From the NCBI GenBank assembly GCA_037141915.1, contig JBAXBP010000066.1, positions 1 to 15,983 of the forward strand: a DNA stretch of 15,983 bases. The letters run 5' to 3'. Made by a program: the position numbers and the translations under genes. Under the pieces are notes generated by a model. That model was not told the DNA's origin. It did no database searches and saw only the letters and a program-made list of their open reading frames with translations. Of this stretch, positions 1 through 8,114 are shown one piece after another. The stretch is from CAIRDP01 sp037141915. GTDB lineage: Bacteria; Bacteroidota; Bacteroidia; Bacteroidales; FEN-979. Positions within the stretch are counted from its first letter, which is position 1; every line of letters starts with the position of its first letter.

Positions 1-2006
1 GTGCCCTTGCCGCCTTCTCTTTCTTCCACCTGTCAATTAACCTTCTGACCCTCTTTGCCCTGGCTGTTGCTATCGGAATTGTAGTCGATGATGCGATAGT
101 GGTCCTGGAGGCCCTCCAGGCGAAGATCGATCATCTTCATATGACACCCCTTGTCGCTGCCAAAGAAACCATGAAAGAAATAACCGGGGCAATCGTTACC
201 ATTACGCTTGTTCTTTGTGCTGTATTCGTGCCCACGACCTTCCTTGGCGGCACAACCGGGGTCATGTACCGGCAGTTCGCAATAACCCTCATCGCGTCTG
301 TTCTTATCTCTGCGGTTCTTGCCCTTATCCTTAGCCCGGCACTCTGCGCCATCATCCTCAGGCCTTCGAGCAAGAAAAAAGGGATTGTGGGAAAACTCTT
401 CAACGGGTTCAACACGGGGTTTGATAAAACGGTAAGCGGTTACGGTAAAATGGTGAACAACTTTCTTCACAAACCTCTGAAGCCTGTTCTCTTTCTTGTA
501 GTTGTTACGGCGCTGATGATCTTTATCATGAAAATCCTTCCTACCGGGTTTATCCCGACGGAAGACCAGGGATATTTCTTTATCAACGCTTCAACACCCA
601 AAGCCGCCTCACTTGAAGAGACCGACAAGGTGATGAAGCAGGTAGAGAAGATCCTGGCCGACACCAAAGGAATAAAATTCTCCCTGATCGTACCCGGTTA
701 CAGTATTCTCGACAACTCTGTCAATACTACCAATGCAATGGCATTCATTAACCTTCTTCCGTGGGATAAGAGAGATCAGACTTCCGACCAGATCATTGCC
801 AGTGTTCAGGCCAGGATGTCGAAAATTCCGGGAGGCATCGCAATCGCATTTAATCCACCGGCCATTCCGGGCCTTGGAAAGACAGGCGGTCTCGAGTTCC
901 AGATTGAAGACAAGACCGGTTCGGGCACTGCAAAGTTAGCCCAGGTCACCGGGGCTTTTGTAAACGAAGCAAAGAATCATAAGGAATTCACTTCGATCTT
1001 TACCTCGATGCGTATGGATGTTCCCCAGTTCTACATCGACCTCGATAATGAAAAGGCAAAGAAAATGGGTGTTGCTGTAAGTGACATCTACGGGGCTCTC
1101 CAGGCCATGTTTGGCAGTTATTACGTGAACGATTTCAACAAGTTCGGAAAATCCTACCGTGTGATCATACAGGCCGACGGCAAATTCCGTGCAAATCCCG
1201 AGGACCTTTCAAAAATTTATGTAAGGAACATCCAGGGAGGCATGGTGCCACTGGGGACCCTGCTTAGCGTAAAGCCTGTTCAGGGCCCTGATATCGTCAA
1301 ACGCTTCAACCTTTTCAGTTCATCCGATATGACAGCCAATATATCCCCCGGATTTTCAACTGGCCAGGGTATAGATGCCCTCAAAACCGTCGCAGCCAAA
1401 ACACTTCCTTACGGGTTCGGGTACGAATACTCGGGTATGACACGTGAGGAACTTATTTCGGGGGGACAGGCGCCTATGATCTTTGCCATGTGCTTTGTTT
1501 TTGTTTACCTCCTGCTTTGCGCACAGTATGAAAGCTGGCTTCTGCCGCTTCCTATCCTGCTTGCCATGCCTTTCGGAATTTTCGGCGCTTTCGGGTTCCA
1601 GTGGATACGCGGTCTGCAGAATAACATTTTCGCACAGATCGGTCTCATCATGCTTATCGGCCTTGTCGCTAAGAATGCCATCCTTATCGTTGAATTCGCC
1701 AGGCAGAAATTCCAATCGGGCATGGGCCTTTTTGAAGCGACGGTTGCAGGCGCAAAATTGCGTTTCAGGCCGATCCTGATGACTTCATTCGCATTCATCC
1801 TTGGCGTTTTGCCTTTGGTGATAGCTACGGGAGCCGGCGCCAACAGCAGGAATGCCCTCGGAACCTCGGTTTTCGGCGGGATGCTTATCGCAACGATTTG
1901 CGGGGTTCTTGTTGTGCCGACCTTATATGTTATTTTCGAGCAGCTTGAGCAAAAACTGTTCGGGAAGAAACATACAGAAACAGAAGCTTCACAAGAGTCA
2001 AAATAG
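1..2006 (+). CDS. RND efflux pump, inner-membrane transporter (HAE1/AcrB-like), 5' partial
   Basis: Proton-driven inner-membrane pump of a tripartite drug or hydrophobic-compound exporter. The frame is open from the window edge (first full codon at 3), giving about 667 residues. Visible residues 14-35 form the TM4 signature NLLTLFALAVAIGIVVDD; the Asp pair at 29-30 matches AcrB D407/D408, so about 380 residues lie upstream and the full length would be near 1045, normal for the family. The TM10 motif GLVAKNAILIVEFA (codons around 1660-1700) keeps the Lys equivalent to AcrB K940, so the proton relay looks intact. Porter-domain sequence with the usual FIPTEDQGYFF stretch follows TM6. The channel gene starts 25 bases downstream, which indicates an operon; the adaptor gene is expected upstream. 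Family assignment is secure; substrate is not predictable. Confidence 0.96.
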   Translation, partial: ALAAFSFFHLSINLLTLFALAVAIGIVVDDAIVVLEALQAKIDHLHMTPLVAAKETMKEITGAIVTITLVLCAVFVPTTFLGGTTGVMYRQFAITLIASVLISAVLALILSPALCAIILRPSSKKKGIVGKLFNGFNTGFDKTVSGYGKMVNNFLHKPLKPVLFLVVVTALMIFIMKILPTGFIPTEDQGYFFINASTPKAASLEETDKVMKQVEKILADTKGIKFSLIVPGYSILDNSVNTTNAMAFINLLPWDKRDQTSDQIIASVQARMSKIPGGIAIAFNPPAIPGLGKTGGLEFQIEDKTGSGTAKLAQVTGAFVNEAKNHKEFTSIFTSMRMDVPQFYIDLDNEKAKKMGVAVSDIYGALQAMFGSYYVNDFNKFGKSYRVIIQADGKFRANPEDLSKIYVRNIQGGMVPLGTLLSVKPVQGPDIVKRFNLFSSSDMTANISPGFSTGQGIDALKTVAAKTLPYGFGYEYSGMTREELISGGQAPMIFAMCFVFVYLLLCAQYESWLLPLPILLAMPFGIFGAFGFQWIRGLQNNIFAQIGLIMLIGLVAKNAILIVEFARQKFQSGMGLFEATVAGAKLRFRPILMTSFAFILGVLPLVIATGAGANSRNALGTSVFGGMLIATICGVLVVPTLYVIFEQLEQKLFGKKHTETEASQESK

Positions 2007-2031
2007 TATTCAAATTGTTCAATAATACGAT

Positions 2032-3405
2032 ATGATTTCGAAAAAATATATCATTATGGCTATTGCTGCCATTATGATCTTCGGCATTAACAGCTGCAAG
2101 ATAGGTCCGAATTACAAGCGGCCCCAGGCAGACCTTGGCAAGCAATACAGGTTTGAGGTAAACGGCGACACCATATCATTTGCTGATACGTCCTGGACCT
2201 ATCTCTTTAAGGATACCGTGCTGCATAGCCTGATTAAAAAGGGCATACAGGCGAATTTCGACCTGAGGATAGCCTATGCCCGGGTGAACCAGGCCATGGC
2301 CCAGTTCAAATCGGCAAGGGCCGACCTGTACCCAAGTTTCAGCGCGGAGGGGGCAGCGTCGTATCAGAGTATGCAGAGCCCCGCATCAAAGTCAACCATC
2401 CAGTATTCCGATCTCTGGGGAACCGGCAACCTGAGCTGGGAGCTGGATATCTGGGGCAAGCTGAGAAGGGCCAAGGAATCAGCCAGGGCCCAGATGCTCT
2501 CACAGGTGGCATACAGGCAGGCGACGTACATTTATCTTATTTCAAGCATTGCCCAGGGGTACTATTCCCTGATCGAATACCGGGAAGAACTAAGGATTAC
2601 AAGGTCAACGGTTAAAATACGTGAAGAGGCCCTTGCCCTGGTGAGAGCCAAGATGATCGCGGGAACCGCGTCAGGCCTGGTAGTTGCCCAGGCCCAGGCA
2701 GAACTGGCTACAGTTAAAACGCAGATCCCCTCACTTGAAAAAGCTGTTGGCATACAGGAAAACGCACTCAGGCTGTTATTAGGCGATCTCCCGGGAAGTG
2801 TCATCACCGGCAGTCCACTGATGGCCCAGGTTGATACCAATATTATCCCGAAGGCGGGTATACCCTCACGCCTTATTGTGAGAAGGCCCGACCTGATCGC
2901 TGCAGAACAGCAGCTCGTTTCGGCCAATGCCCAGATAGGCGTTGCAAGGGGAATGATGATGCCTACCCTTTCAATTAACGCTTCCGCAGGATATTCAACC
3001 CTCGGCGCTGGAATCATCGGCTCAGCTGTTGGCGGATTGGTGGCCCCCATATTCAACTTCGGAAAACTCAGGGCAAACCTTCACAAATCACAGGCTTATC
3101 ATGAAGAAATACTGGCAACCTACCAGAAAGCAATATATACGGCTATTGGAGAAGTTTCTGACGGTGTGCTCAGTGTTGATAAAACGAAACGGATGGTGGC
3201 CGAACAGCAGAACCTGAGGAATGCCGCACAAACTGCTTTTGACCTTTCAAACCAGTTATACAATGCAGGTTACGCAAGTTACCTTGACGTTATCAATGCC
3301 CAGAGGCTCCTTTACCAGGCCGAGATACAGCTTTCACAGGCACAATTGAATTCGGTTCAAAGTATAGTTTCGCTATACCAGGCACTGGGAGGGGGTTGGA
3401 AATAG
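2032..3405 (+). CDS. RND efflux outer-membrane channel lipoprotein (NodT/OprM type)
   Basis: Outer-membrane exit duct partnering the RND pump encoded just upstream. The 457-residue length is typical of the family. The N-terminus is a lipoprotein signal: Lys-Lys, a hydrophobic stretch, then Ile-Asn-Ser-Cys with the lipidated Cys at residue 22, directly followed by the family hallmark KIGPNYKRP. The body has the two-fold repeat of the outer membrane efflux protein (OEP) family, with long Ala/Gln-rich helices (for example VVAQAQAELATVKTQIPSLE) and the family-typical RRPDLIAAEQQLVSANAQIG near residues 284-303. The C-terminal half repeats this pattern and ends in a helix with LYQALGGGWK, as in other members. 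The start is the first ATG after the pump stop, with no strong ribosome binding site, as is usual in Bacteroidota. The BBP2-like gene follows after 22 bases. Confidence 0.95.
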   Translation: MISKKYIIMAIAAIMIFGINSCKIGPNYKRPQADLGKQYRFEVNGDTISFADTSWTYLFKDTVLHSLIKKGIQANFDLRIAYARVNQAMAQFKSARADLYPSFSAEGAASYQSMQSPASKSTIQYSDLWGTGNLSWELDIWGKLRRAKESARAQMLSQVAYRQATYIYLISSIAQGYYSLIEYREELRITRSTVKIREEALALVRAKMIAGTASGLVVAQAQAELATVKTQIPSLEKAVGIQENALRLLLGDLPGSVITGSPLMAQVDTNIIPKAGIPSRLIVRRPDLIAAEQQLVSANAQIGVARGMMMPTLSINASAGYSTLGAGIIGSAVGGLVAPIFNFGKLRANLHKSQAYHEEILATYQKAIYTAIGEVSDGVLSVDKTKRMVAEQQNLRNAAQTAFDLSNQLYNAGYASYLDVINAQRLLYQAEIQLSQAQLNSVQSIVSLYQALGGGWK

Positions 3406-3427
3406 TTGTCTTGCGGAAAGAATCTTA

Positions 3428-4588
3428 ATGAACTACAACATGCTGCAAAACAAAAAAACTATCTTCATTGCATTGCTTTTGCTGATGTTCTTTTCCGGGC
3501 AACTGAATGCACAAAGTAAAGCAGACAGCATTACCGAAGATTTAAAAAATGAAGTGTTTGGAAGACTTAAGCATTTCACTTTCGGATTTTACATCGATGC
3601 TTATTATAACGGGACTATAAACCTCAAGGGCGACACGTCCAATGTTGTTCCTTTTGCTGGCAACTGCCCGGTTCAGGACCAGATACGAATGAATGTCGCA
3701 GCCATCGAAATTGGTTATACCGCCGACAGGGTCCGTGGGAAACTTGCGATCCAGTATGGAGATGCCCCTAACCTGCTGGCTGCGCCCGAAGCCCAGTTTA
3801 TTAAAAATATAAGGCAGGCCAATTTCGGGTTCAGGTTAGGGAAGAAAGTCTGGCTTGATTTCGGATATTTCCTGAATCCTGTGGGCATTGAATCATCCTG
3901 GCCTGTACTGAACTATCTGAGTTCGGTCTCAGTAGGCGGATATTATGAGGTGGGTAGTGTTCTGGGGGTTAAATTGTCCTGGAATTATTCAGAAAAATTC
4001 TGGGGAGGTATCATGGTCGGCAATAATTATTCCCTTGCCTACTCAAAAAATACCCGCATGGCCGGCCTCACATTTGTATACTACAAACCAATTCCAAATC
4101 TCACGTTTAATTATAACAACTTCTTCGGAAACGCATCGCTGGCTGATGCTGAGACCGACCATAATCTGCTTTACAATAACCTCATCATTCAATACCAGGC
4201 TACTGAGCAGATAAGCCTCACAGGACAGTTGGACTTCGCAGCACAGACAAACAGCCAGATGCAACCCGACACGAATAAAACAGCAACTATGTTCTCGGGA
4301 CTTATTCAGGCAAGATACGCTTTCCTGAAAAAATTCTCGGTAGCCGGCAGGTATGAATTCTTTAATGATTACGATGGCTTCCTTTCAGGGGTCTATTATT
4401 ACTTAGGGAAGCGACGGGGTCTCATGACCCAGGGTTTTGCATTGGGGTTCGAATTTAAACCGTTGAAGATTGGGTATATCCGGCTTGAATACCGGCACCT
4501 CTTTGCTGCCGATGGAAATAATGTGTTCAAAAGCGGGAAAAGCGACGAACTGGAGTCAATTATCTTTACTACAGGCGTCAGGTTCTGA
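3428..4588 (+). CDS. Outer-membrane beta-barrel protein, probably BBP2-like porin
   Basis: Predicted secreted outer-membrane barrel of 386 residues. A Sec signal peptide covers roughly residues 1-28 (Asn-Lys-Lys, a Leu/Phe-rich core, then LNAQ). The mature part alternates aromatic and polar residues in many short amphipathic strands and ends in Phe (FTTGVRF), the usual C-terminal signal for barrel assembly. The start of the barrel (FGFYIDAYYNGT) and the following AAIEIGYTADRVRGKLAIQYGD resemble the putative beta-barrel porin-2 (BBP2, OmpL-like) family; this is by eye and the family name is provisional. GGAAAG lies about 8 bases before the ATG; an in-frame ATG at 3440 is an alternative. The 22-base gap after the channel gene suggests it is the last gene of the efflux operon, which would link it to envelope traffic. 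Substrate unknown. Confidence 0.8.
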   Translation: MNYNMLQNKKTIFIALLLLMFFSGQLNAQSKADSITEDLKNEVFGRLKHFTFGFYIDAYYNGTINLKGDTSNVVPFAGNCPVQDQIRMNVAAIEIGYTADRVRGKLAIQYGDAPNLLAAPEAQFIKNIRQANFGFRLGKKVWLDFGYFLNPVGIESSWPVLNYLSSVSVGGYYEVGSVLGVKLSWNYSEKFWGGIMVGNNYSLAYSKNTRMAGLTFVYYKPIPNLTFNYNNFFGNASLADAETDHNLLYNNLIIQYQATEQISLTGQLDFAAQTNSQMQPDTNKTATMFSGLIQARYAFLKKFSVAGRYEFFNDYDGFLSGVYYYLGKRRGLMTQGFALGFEFKPLKIGYIRLEYRHLFAADGNNVFKSGKSDELESIIFTTGVRF

Positions 4589-4601
4589 TTATACGCTCAC
4601 T

Positions 4602-5666
4602 TTAAAACGTGAATCCTATGGTGAAAACCACGCTCCAGTCGTTAAGTGCCGGGCCCCCTCCTGAGGGCTTGCTGTCGTAATCATCATAATAAGACAACCC
4701 GACAAAGAAATCCCTGAACACCTCGTACTTTGCCGAGAGATTGTATTCCAGCCTGTGCCTCCCTGCAACCGAAAGACTTGGAAAATAATTGAGTCCGGTC
4801 GTTATATTAACCTTGGGGTGCCTGTACCGCAACCAGGTGAATTTGGTCGCGACAATTCCTTCGAAATTTGTGGAGGCATTGACTGAGTCAGTTGGTTTTT
4901 CCCTGTTGGCAAGCACTCCTCCCATAAAGTAGAACCTGATCGGGTTGGTATGTACAATATCATATCCTGCGCCCAGGCCCAGCTGGTAACGGTAATCCAG
5001 GTCCAGCTCGCTGTTCCTCTGCACCTTTGTCCCAAGCCCCATCCAGAATTTCCCCTGGAAAAAATGGCTGTATTCCAGGGCAATGTCATATTTCTGCGAA
5101 ATCACGACCGAGTCGGAAATATGCTGCTGGCTATAGAACAGGTCCACCGTAAAAGAAAACAGGTCCTTCCTGGCCCGGTAATTAATAACACCGTCGAAAT
5201 AAACCTGTATGGTATTTGTCGACTTGTAATAGTTTGCCCCCAGGTCAAGTGACCCGTAGAATTTTTTCCAGAACCGCTTATTGATCTTTGTTATTTCAAC
5301 AATATCCAGGATCCGCTCAGTAACTGTATCATTCGAGATGACAATGCCAACGCATCCGGCCGAATCGGACTTCAGTATGGACCCGTAATAGCTGAAGCCC
5401 GATTTTTTTACAAGCTCATAATATTTACCGGAGTGTATTGTCTTGATTTTGTCATATTCGATATATATGATGCTCATCCCTTCGGTACTCAGCTTCAGCT
5501 GCCCGCTCTCGTATTTCTTTATCTCGCCGGTGATCTTGTCACCATTCAGCAAAAAGATCGTATCATTTTTTTGGGCAGATGACTTTTGAACGGATACTAA
5601 CACAGTGAACACTGCAAGTAGAATCACACAGACAGAGCGGCTTGTCAACAGGTTTCCTTTAGTCAT
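4602..5666 (-). CDS. DUF481 family outer-membrane protein
   Basis: A 354-residue secreted protein of unknown function. Residues 1-32 are a signal peptide (SVCVILLAVFTVLVSV core, cleavage near SSAQ). Residues 35-80 form a small beta domain with the pattern DTIFLLNGDKITGEIKKYES, common at the front of DUF481 proteins. From about residue 135 to the end is a DUF481-type barrel: YGSLDLGANYYKSTNTIQVY at its start, paired aromatic strands, the family-like YYDDYDSKPSGGGPALNDW near the end, and a terminal Phe (FTIGFTF). DUF481 includes proteins described as salt-induced outer-membrane proteins; the role is not established. It is a single-gene unit, divergent from the TPR gene and convergent with the BBP2-like gene, whose stop is 13 bases away. 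No clear Shine-Dalgarno precedes the ATG. Confidence 0.85.
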   Translation of the reverse strand: MTKGNLLTSRSVCVILLAVFTVLVSVQKSSAQKNDTIFLLNGDKITGEIKKYESGQLKLSTEGMSIIYIEYDKIKTIHSGKYYELVKKSGFSYYGSILKSDSAGCVGIVISNDTVTERILDIVEITKINKRFWKKFYGSLDLGANYYKSTNTIQVYFDGVINYRARKDLFSFTVDLFYSQQHISDSVVISQKYDIALEYSHFFQGKFWMGLGTKVQRNSELDLDYRYQLGLGAGYDIVHTNPIRFYFMGGVLANREKPTDSVNASTNFEGIVATKFTWLRYRHPKVNITTGLNYFPSLSVAGRHRLEYNLSAKYEVFRDFFVGLSYYDDYDSKPSGGGPALNDWSVVFTIGFTF

Positions 5667-5724
5667 ACACAGTTTACCGGCAGTTTAAGTGATCAAAAAC
5701 AATCAGAGTCAATCCAACATCTAT

Positions 5725-5732
5725 CAAAAATA
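5725..5732 (-). promoter_or_regulatory. Possible -7 promoter element for the DUF481 gene
   Basis: Read on the minus strand this is TATTTTTG, a match to the Bacteroidota -7 element TAnnTTTG, placed about 58 bases before the DUF481 start codon. No TTTG was found at the expected -33 spacing and the surrounding bases are A-rich, so a chance match is quite possible. Confidence 0.3.
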
Positions 5733-5778
5733 ATAAAAAAACTCAAAATTGCGGGATCTATCACATTTAAAATGACTT

Positions 5779-5793
5779 TCCTGACAATCAGGA
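5779..5793. promoter_or_regulatory. Perfect inverted repeat in the promoter region of the TPR/pseudo-caspase unit
   Basis: TCCTGA-CAA-TCAGGA: two perfect 6-base arms around a 3-base spacer, ending 18 bases before the TAnnTTTG element at 5812-5819. It therefore lies where the -33 region would be. That placement and symmetry suggest an operator for a dimeric regulator. A short transcript hairpin from divergent transcription is an alternative. No regulator gene is adjacent to suggest a binding protein. Confidence 0.4.
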
Positions 5794-5811
5794 CATTTTT
5801 AGTAAAAAGCT

Positions 5812-5819
5812 TAACTTTG
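5812..5819 (+). promoter_or_regulatory. Bacteroidota-type -7 promoter element for the TPR/pseudo-caspase unit
   Basis: TAACTTTG matches the Bacteroidota -7 consensus TAnnTTTG exactly. It would start transcription near 5826 and leave a leader of roughly 35 bases before the GTG start at 5861. No clean TTTG is seen at -33; the inverted repeat at 5779-5793 occupies that zone. Confidence 0.5.
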
Positions 5820-5860
5820 GCAAGGTATTTGAGGCGTATGTATACCTAATACAACCAACA

Positions 5861-8098
5861 GTGATCACTTTATCCAGGAACGACATTGAACAGAGGTACC
5901 GCAGGGTTTCCGAAGCGATTTACGAGAACCGCTTCAAATCGGCCCTTGATGAGTTCTCGCAGTGGATACGTTTTTCAAGCAGGCAGGAGTTTTATTACCA
6001 GCTTGAAACTTGTGGCGATAATTACAGGACCCTGCTGCGTTATGCAGTTGAAGGATACAAGGACCCCCAGCAGGAGACTATTCTGCAAAGCCTTGGAGCA
6101 TCACTGCTTTCGCTGGCTGATGAATTGCAGCAGAACATGAGGGGACCACTCCTCCCCTTTCAATACAGCGAGAAACAGCAACTTGTAAATTACTACGGGG
6201 AAGATCCCGATAAGATCATCACATCCATAGAGGAGATTTTCCTTCATCGTGAAGTAAACAAGCTCATCGATATAACCGGCAGTGAGGAGGAAGGAATGAC
6301 TGAATCACTCCCTGGCGAGACGCTCGACAGGTTGTTTAAACTCGTCTGGCTGACCGAAAAGATCAAGGACCACCACCTCAGCCTTGCCAGGAGGATCAAC
6401 CGTTCCTCTACCATCGAATGGTACGAAAAGTCATTGATTGTAAGCGCGCTCACGCTCAGCCTGCTGAATTATTATGATCCCCAGAAATTCACCCTTCTCA
6501 TCGAATTTGCTGAAGCCGGTGAAAAGCATGTTTCCCAGCGGGCCCTTGTAGGCATTATCCTTGGGCTTATCAAATACGACAGGAGGATCATGTATCATCC
6601 TGACCTTCTGGCCAAATTAACCACGCTTACAGCTGACCCTGAAATCCTGAAAAACATAGAAGTGATATTGCTACAGTTCCTGATGGCAAGGGAGACCGAG
6701 AAGATTACCAGGGAGTTTGAGGAAGAGGTACTTCCCGATATGAAGAAAATGATGCCAAAGATAGAAGACAAACTTCAGCTTGGCGACCAGACGGAAGAGT
6801 CGGACCTGGAAGGGAAAAACCCGGGGTGGAAGGGAATGGTGGATGAAGTTCCCGGTTTGTTTGAAAAGATTGAGAAATTTTCGAAAATGCAGATGGAAGG
6901 CGGAGATGTTTTCATGAGCACTTTCCAGATGCTTAAGCGTTTTGATTTTTTTAACAGGATGTGCAACTGGTTCATCCCCTTCCACCGCCATAATCCGGAA
7001 GCGGGAGTTCTTTTTCCCGAGAATGATGACCTGAACCGCCGCCTGTTTGACAGCCTCGAACATGCTTTTTATATCTGCAATTCCGACAAATATTCCTTTG
7101 TGCTGAACTTCCAGGCCATCCCAGCGGAGCAAAGAAATCTCATCGTTACGAATTTTGAAGCCGAACTTGCCCAGATGAAAGAAATGGCCTCCGAAGAACA
7201 GATGCTTGACTCTTCATTGGGGGAGAATGCAATCTTCATACAGTACATACAGGATCTCTACAGGTTTTACAAGATTTTTCCAAACCGGGGAGAATTTGAA
7301 GATATTTTCAGGAGAAAGATCTCTTTCGGAGACCTGAATTTCTACACGACCTTTTTCGAAAAAGAAAAATTCACCAATAAGCTGGCCGAATTTTATTTCG
7401 AGAAAGGACATTACTATGAGGCCATCGATCTCTATGAATATCTCTCAACAAGGGAGCAGCCTTCGGGGGAATTTTATGAAAAGATCGCTTTCAGCTATCA
7501 GAAATTAGGACGATACAGGAAAGCAGTTGAATTTTACAAAAAAGCCGAGTTGTTCGACACTGACCGTCTCTGGATCCTGAAGAAACTTGCCTTATGCTAT
7601 ATCCGTCTGAAGGATTACCAGGGCGCATTGGAATATTTCAATGAAGCCCTGAAGGTTCAGCCCGAAGACCAATCCATCCAGGCACAGCTTGCCCAGTGTT
7701 ACCTGAATCTCAGGGAATATGAAAAAGCCTCGCAGATTTATGCCCAGCTGTTGTTTTATTCGCCCGGGAACCTGAAATACCTGAGGCCTGCAGCTTATTG
7801 TGATTTTGTAACCGGGAAGATCAAACAGGCCGAAGCAGGGTACACTGAGCTTCTTGAAGGAACGGGTAAACCTTCGGCTTATGATTATATGAATGCCGGC
7901 CATGTCCAGTTATGCCAGGGGCATCGTAAAATTGCACTCGACCTTTATTCCAGGAGCCTGTCATCCAAAGAATTCAGCGAAAATGAATTCATGGCAGCAT
8001 TTGATGAGGATGTACGGCACCTTCTCAGGTATGGAGTTACAGCATCTGAGATCCCGCTGATCAAAGACTATTTATCGTTCCAGGCTGAAAGAGCGTGA
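5861..8098 (+). CDS. Large TPR-repeat protein, cytoplasmic, function unknown
   Basis: A 745-residue protein with no signal peptide or membrane segment, so probably cytoplasmic. The N-terminal half (1-280) is helical without a family I can name. An acidic, charged linker follows (about 280-345). Residues 358-375 hold a distinctive aromatic stretch (LKRFDFFNRMCNWFIPFH) that I recall from related Bacteroidota TPR proteins. About five to six tetratricopeptide repeats span 505-700; the clearest units are near 538-570 (YQKLGRYRKAVEFYKKA), 572-602 (LKDYQGALEYFNEALKVQP) and 606-636. The start is GTG: there is no in-frame ATG upstream, and the first internal ATG is codon 93, inside conserved-looking helix. 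TPR arrays usually act as protein-binding scaffolds. Its stop overlaps the start of the pseudo-caspase gene, so the two are probably co-translated. Partner unknown. Confidence 0.88.
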   Translation: MITLSRNDIEQRYRRVSEAIYENRFKSALDEFSQWIRFSSRQEFYYQLETCGDNYRTLLRYAVEGYKDPQQETILQSLGASLLSLADELQQNMRGPLLPFQYSEKQQLVNYYGEDPDKIITSIEEIFLHREVNKLIDITGSEEEGMTESLPGETLDRLFKLVWLTEKIKDHHLSLARRINRSSTIEWYEKSLIVSALTLSLLNYYDPQKFTLLIEFAEAGEKHVSQRALVGIILGLIKYDRRIMYHPDLLAKLTTLTADPEILKNIEVILLQFLMARETEKITREFEEEVLPDMKKMMPKIEDKLQLGDQTEESDLEGKNPGWKGMVDEVPGLFEKIEKFSKMQMEGGDVFMSTFQMLKRFDFFNRMCNWFIPFHRHNPEAGVLFPENDDLNRRLFDSLEHAFYICNSDKYSFVLNFQAIPAEQRNLIVTNFEAELAQMKEMASEEQMLDSSLGENAIFIQYIQDLYRFYKIFPNRGEFEDIFRRKISFGDLNFYTTFFEKEKFTNKLAEFYFEKGHYYEAIDLYEYLSTREQPSGEFYEKIAFSYQKLGRYRKAVEFYKKAELFDTDRLWILKKLALCYIRLKDYQGALEYFNEALKVQPEDQSIQAQLAQCYLNLREYEKASQIYAQLLFYSPGNLKYLRPAAYCDFVTGKIKQAEAGYTELLEGTGKPSAYDYMNAGHVQLCQGHRKIALDLYSRSLSSKEFSENEFMAAFDEDVRHLLRYGVTASEIPLIKDYLSFQAERA

Positions 8099-8114
8099 TG
8101 ATGAGCGTGATGAA
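8091..8114 (+). repeat. 12-base tandem duplication at the TPR/pseudo-caspase junction
   Basis: GAGCGTGATGAT (8091-8102) is followed directly by GAGCGTGATGAA (8103-8114), an 11-of-12 match. The first copy carries the TPR stop (TGA 8096-8098) and possible starts GTG 8095, ATG 8098 and ATG 8101; the second copy adds ATG 8110. The start of the downstream gene is therefore ambiguous among four closely spaced in-frame codons. Confidence 0.75.

Noticed and set aside
33..470. A 145-codon open frame on the minus strand inside the RND pump gene
   Set aside because: It is opposite the conserved TM4 region of the pump; its composition is low-complexity and matches no family I know.
2562..3056. A 164-codon open frame on the minus strand inside the efflux channel gene
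   Set aside because: It is antisense to a well-supported gene, has no recognisable domain, and follows from the codon use of the plus-strand gene.
4589..4616. Possible bidirectional terminator between the convergent BBP2-like and DUF481 genes
   Set aside because: The best symmetry, TCAC to GTGA around an AT-rich centre, has only a 4-base clean stem with a mismatch next to it and no U-run of note.
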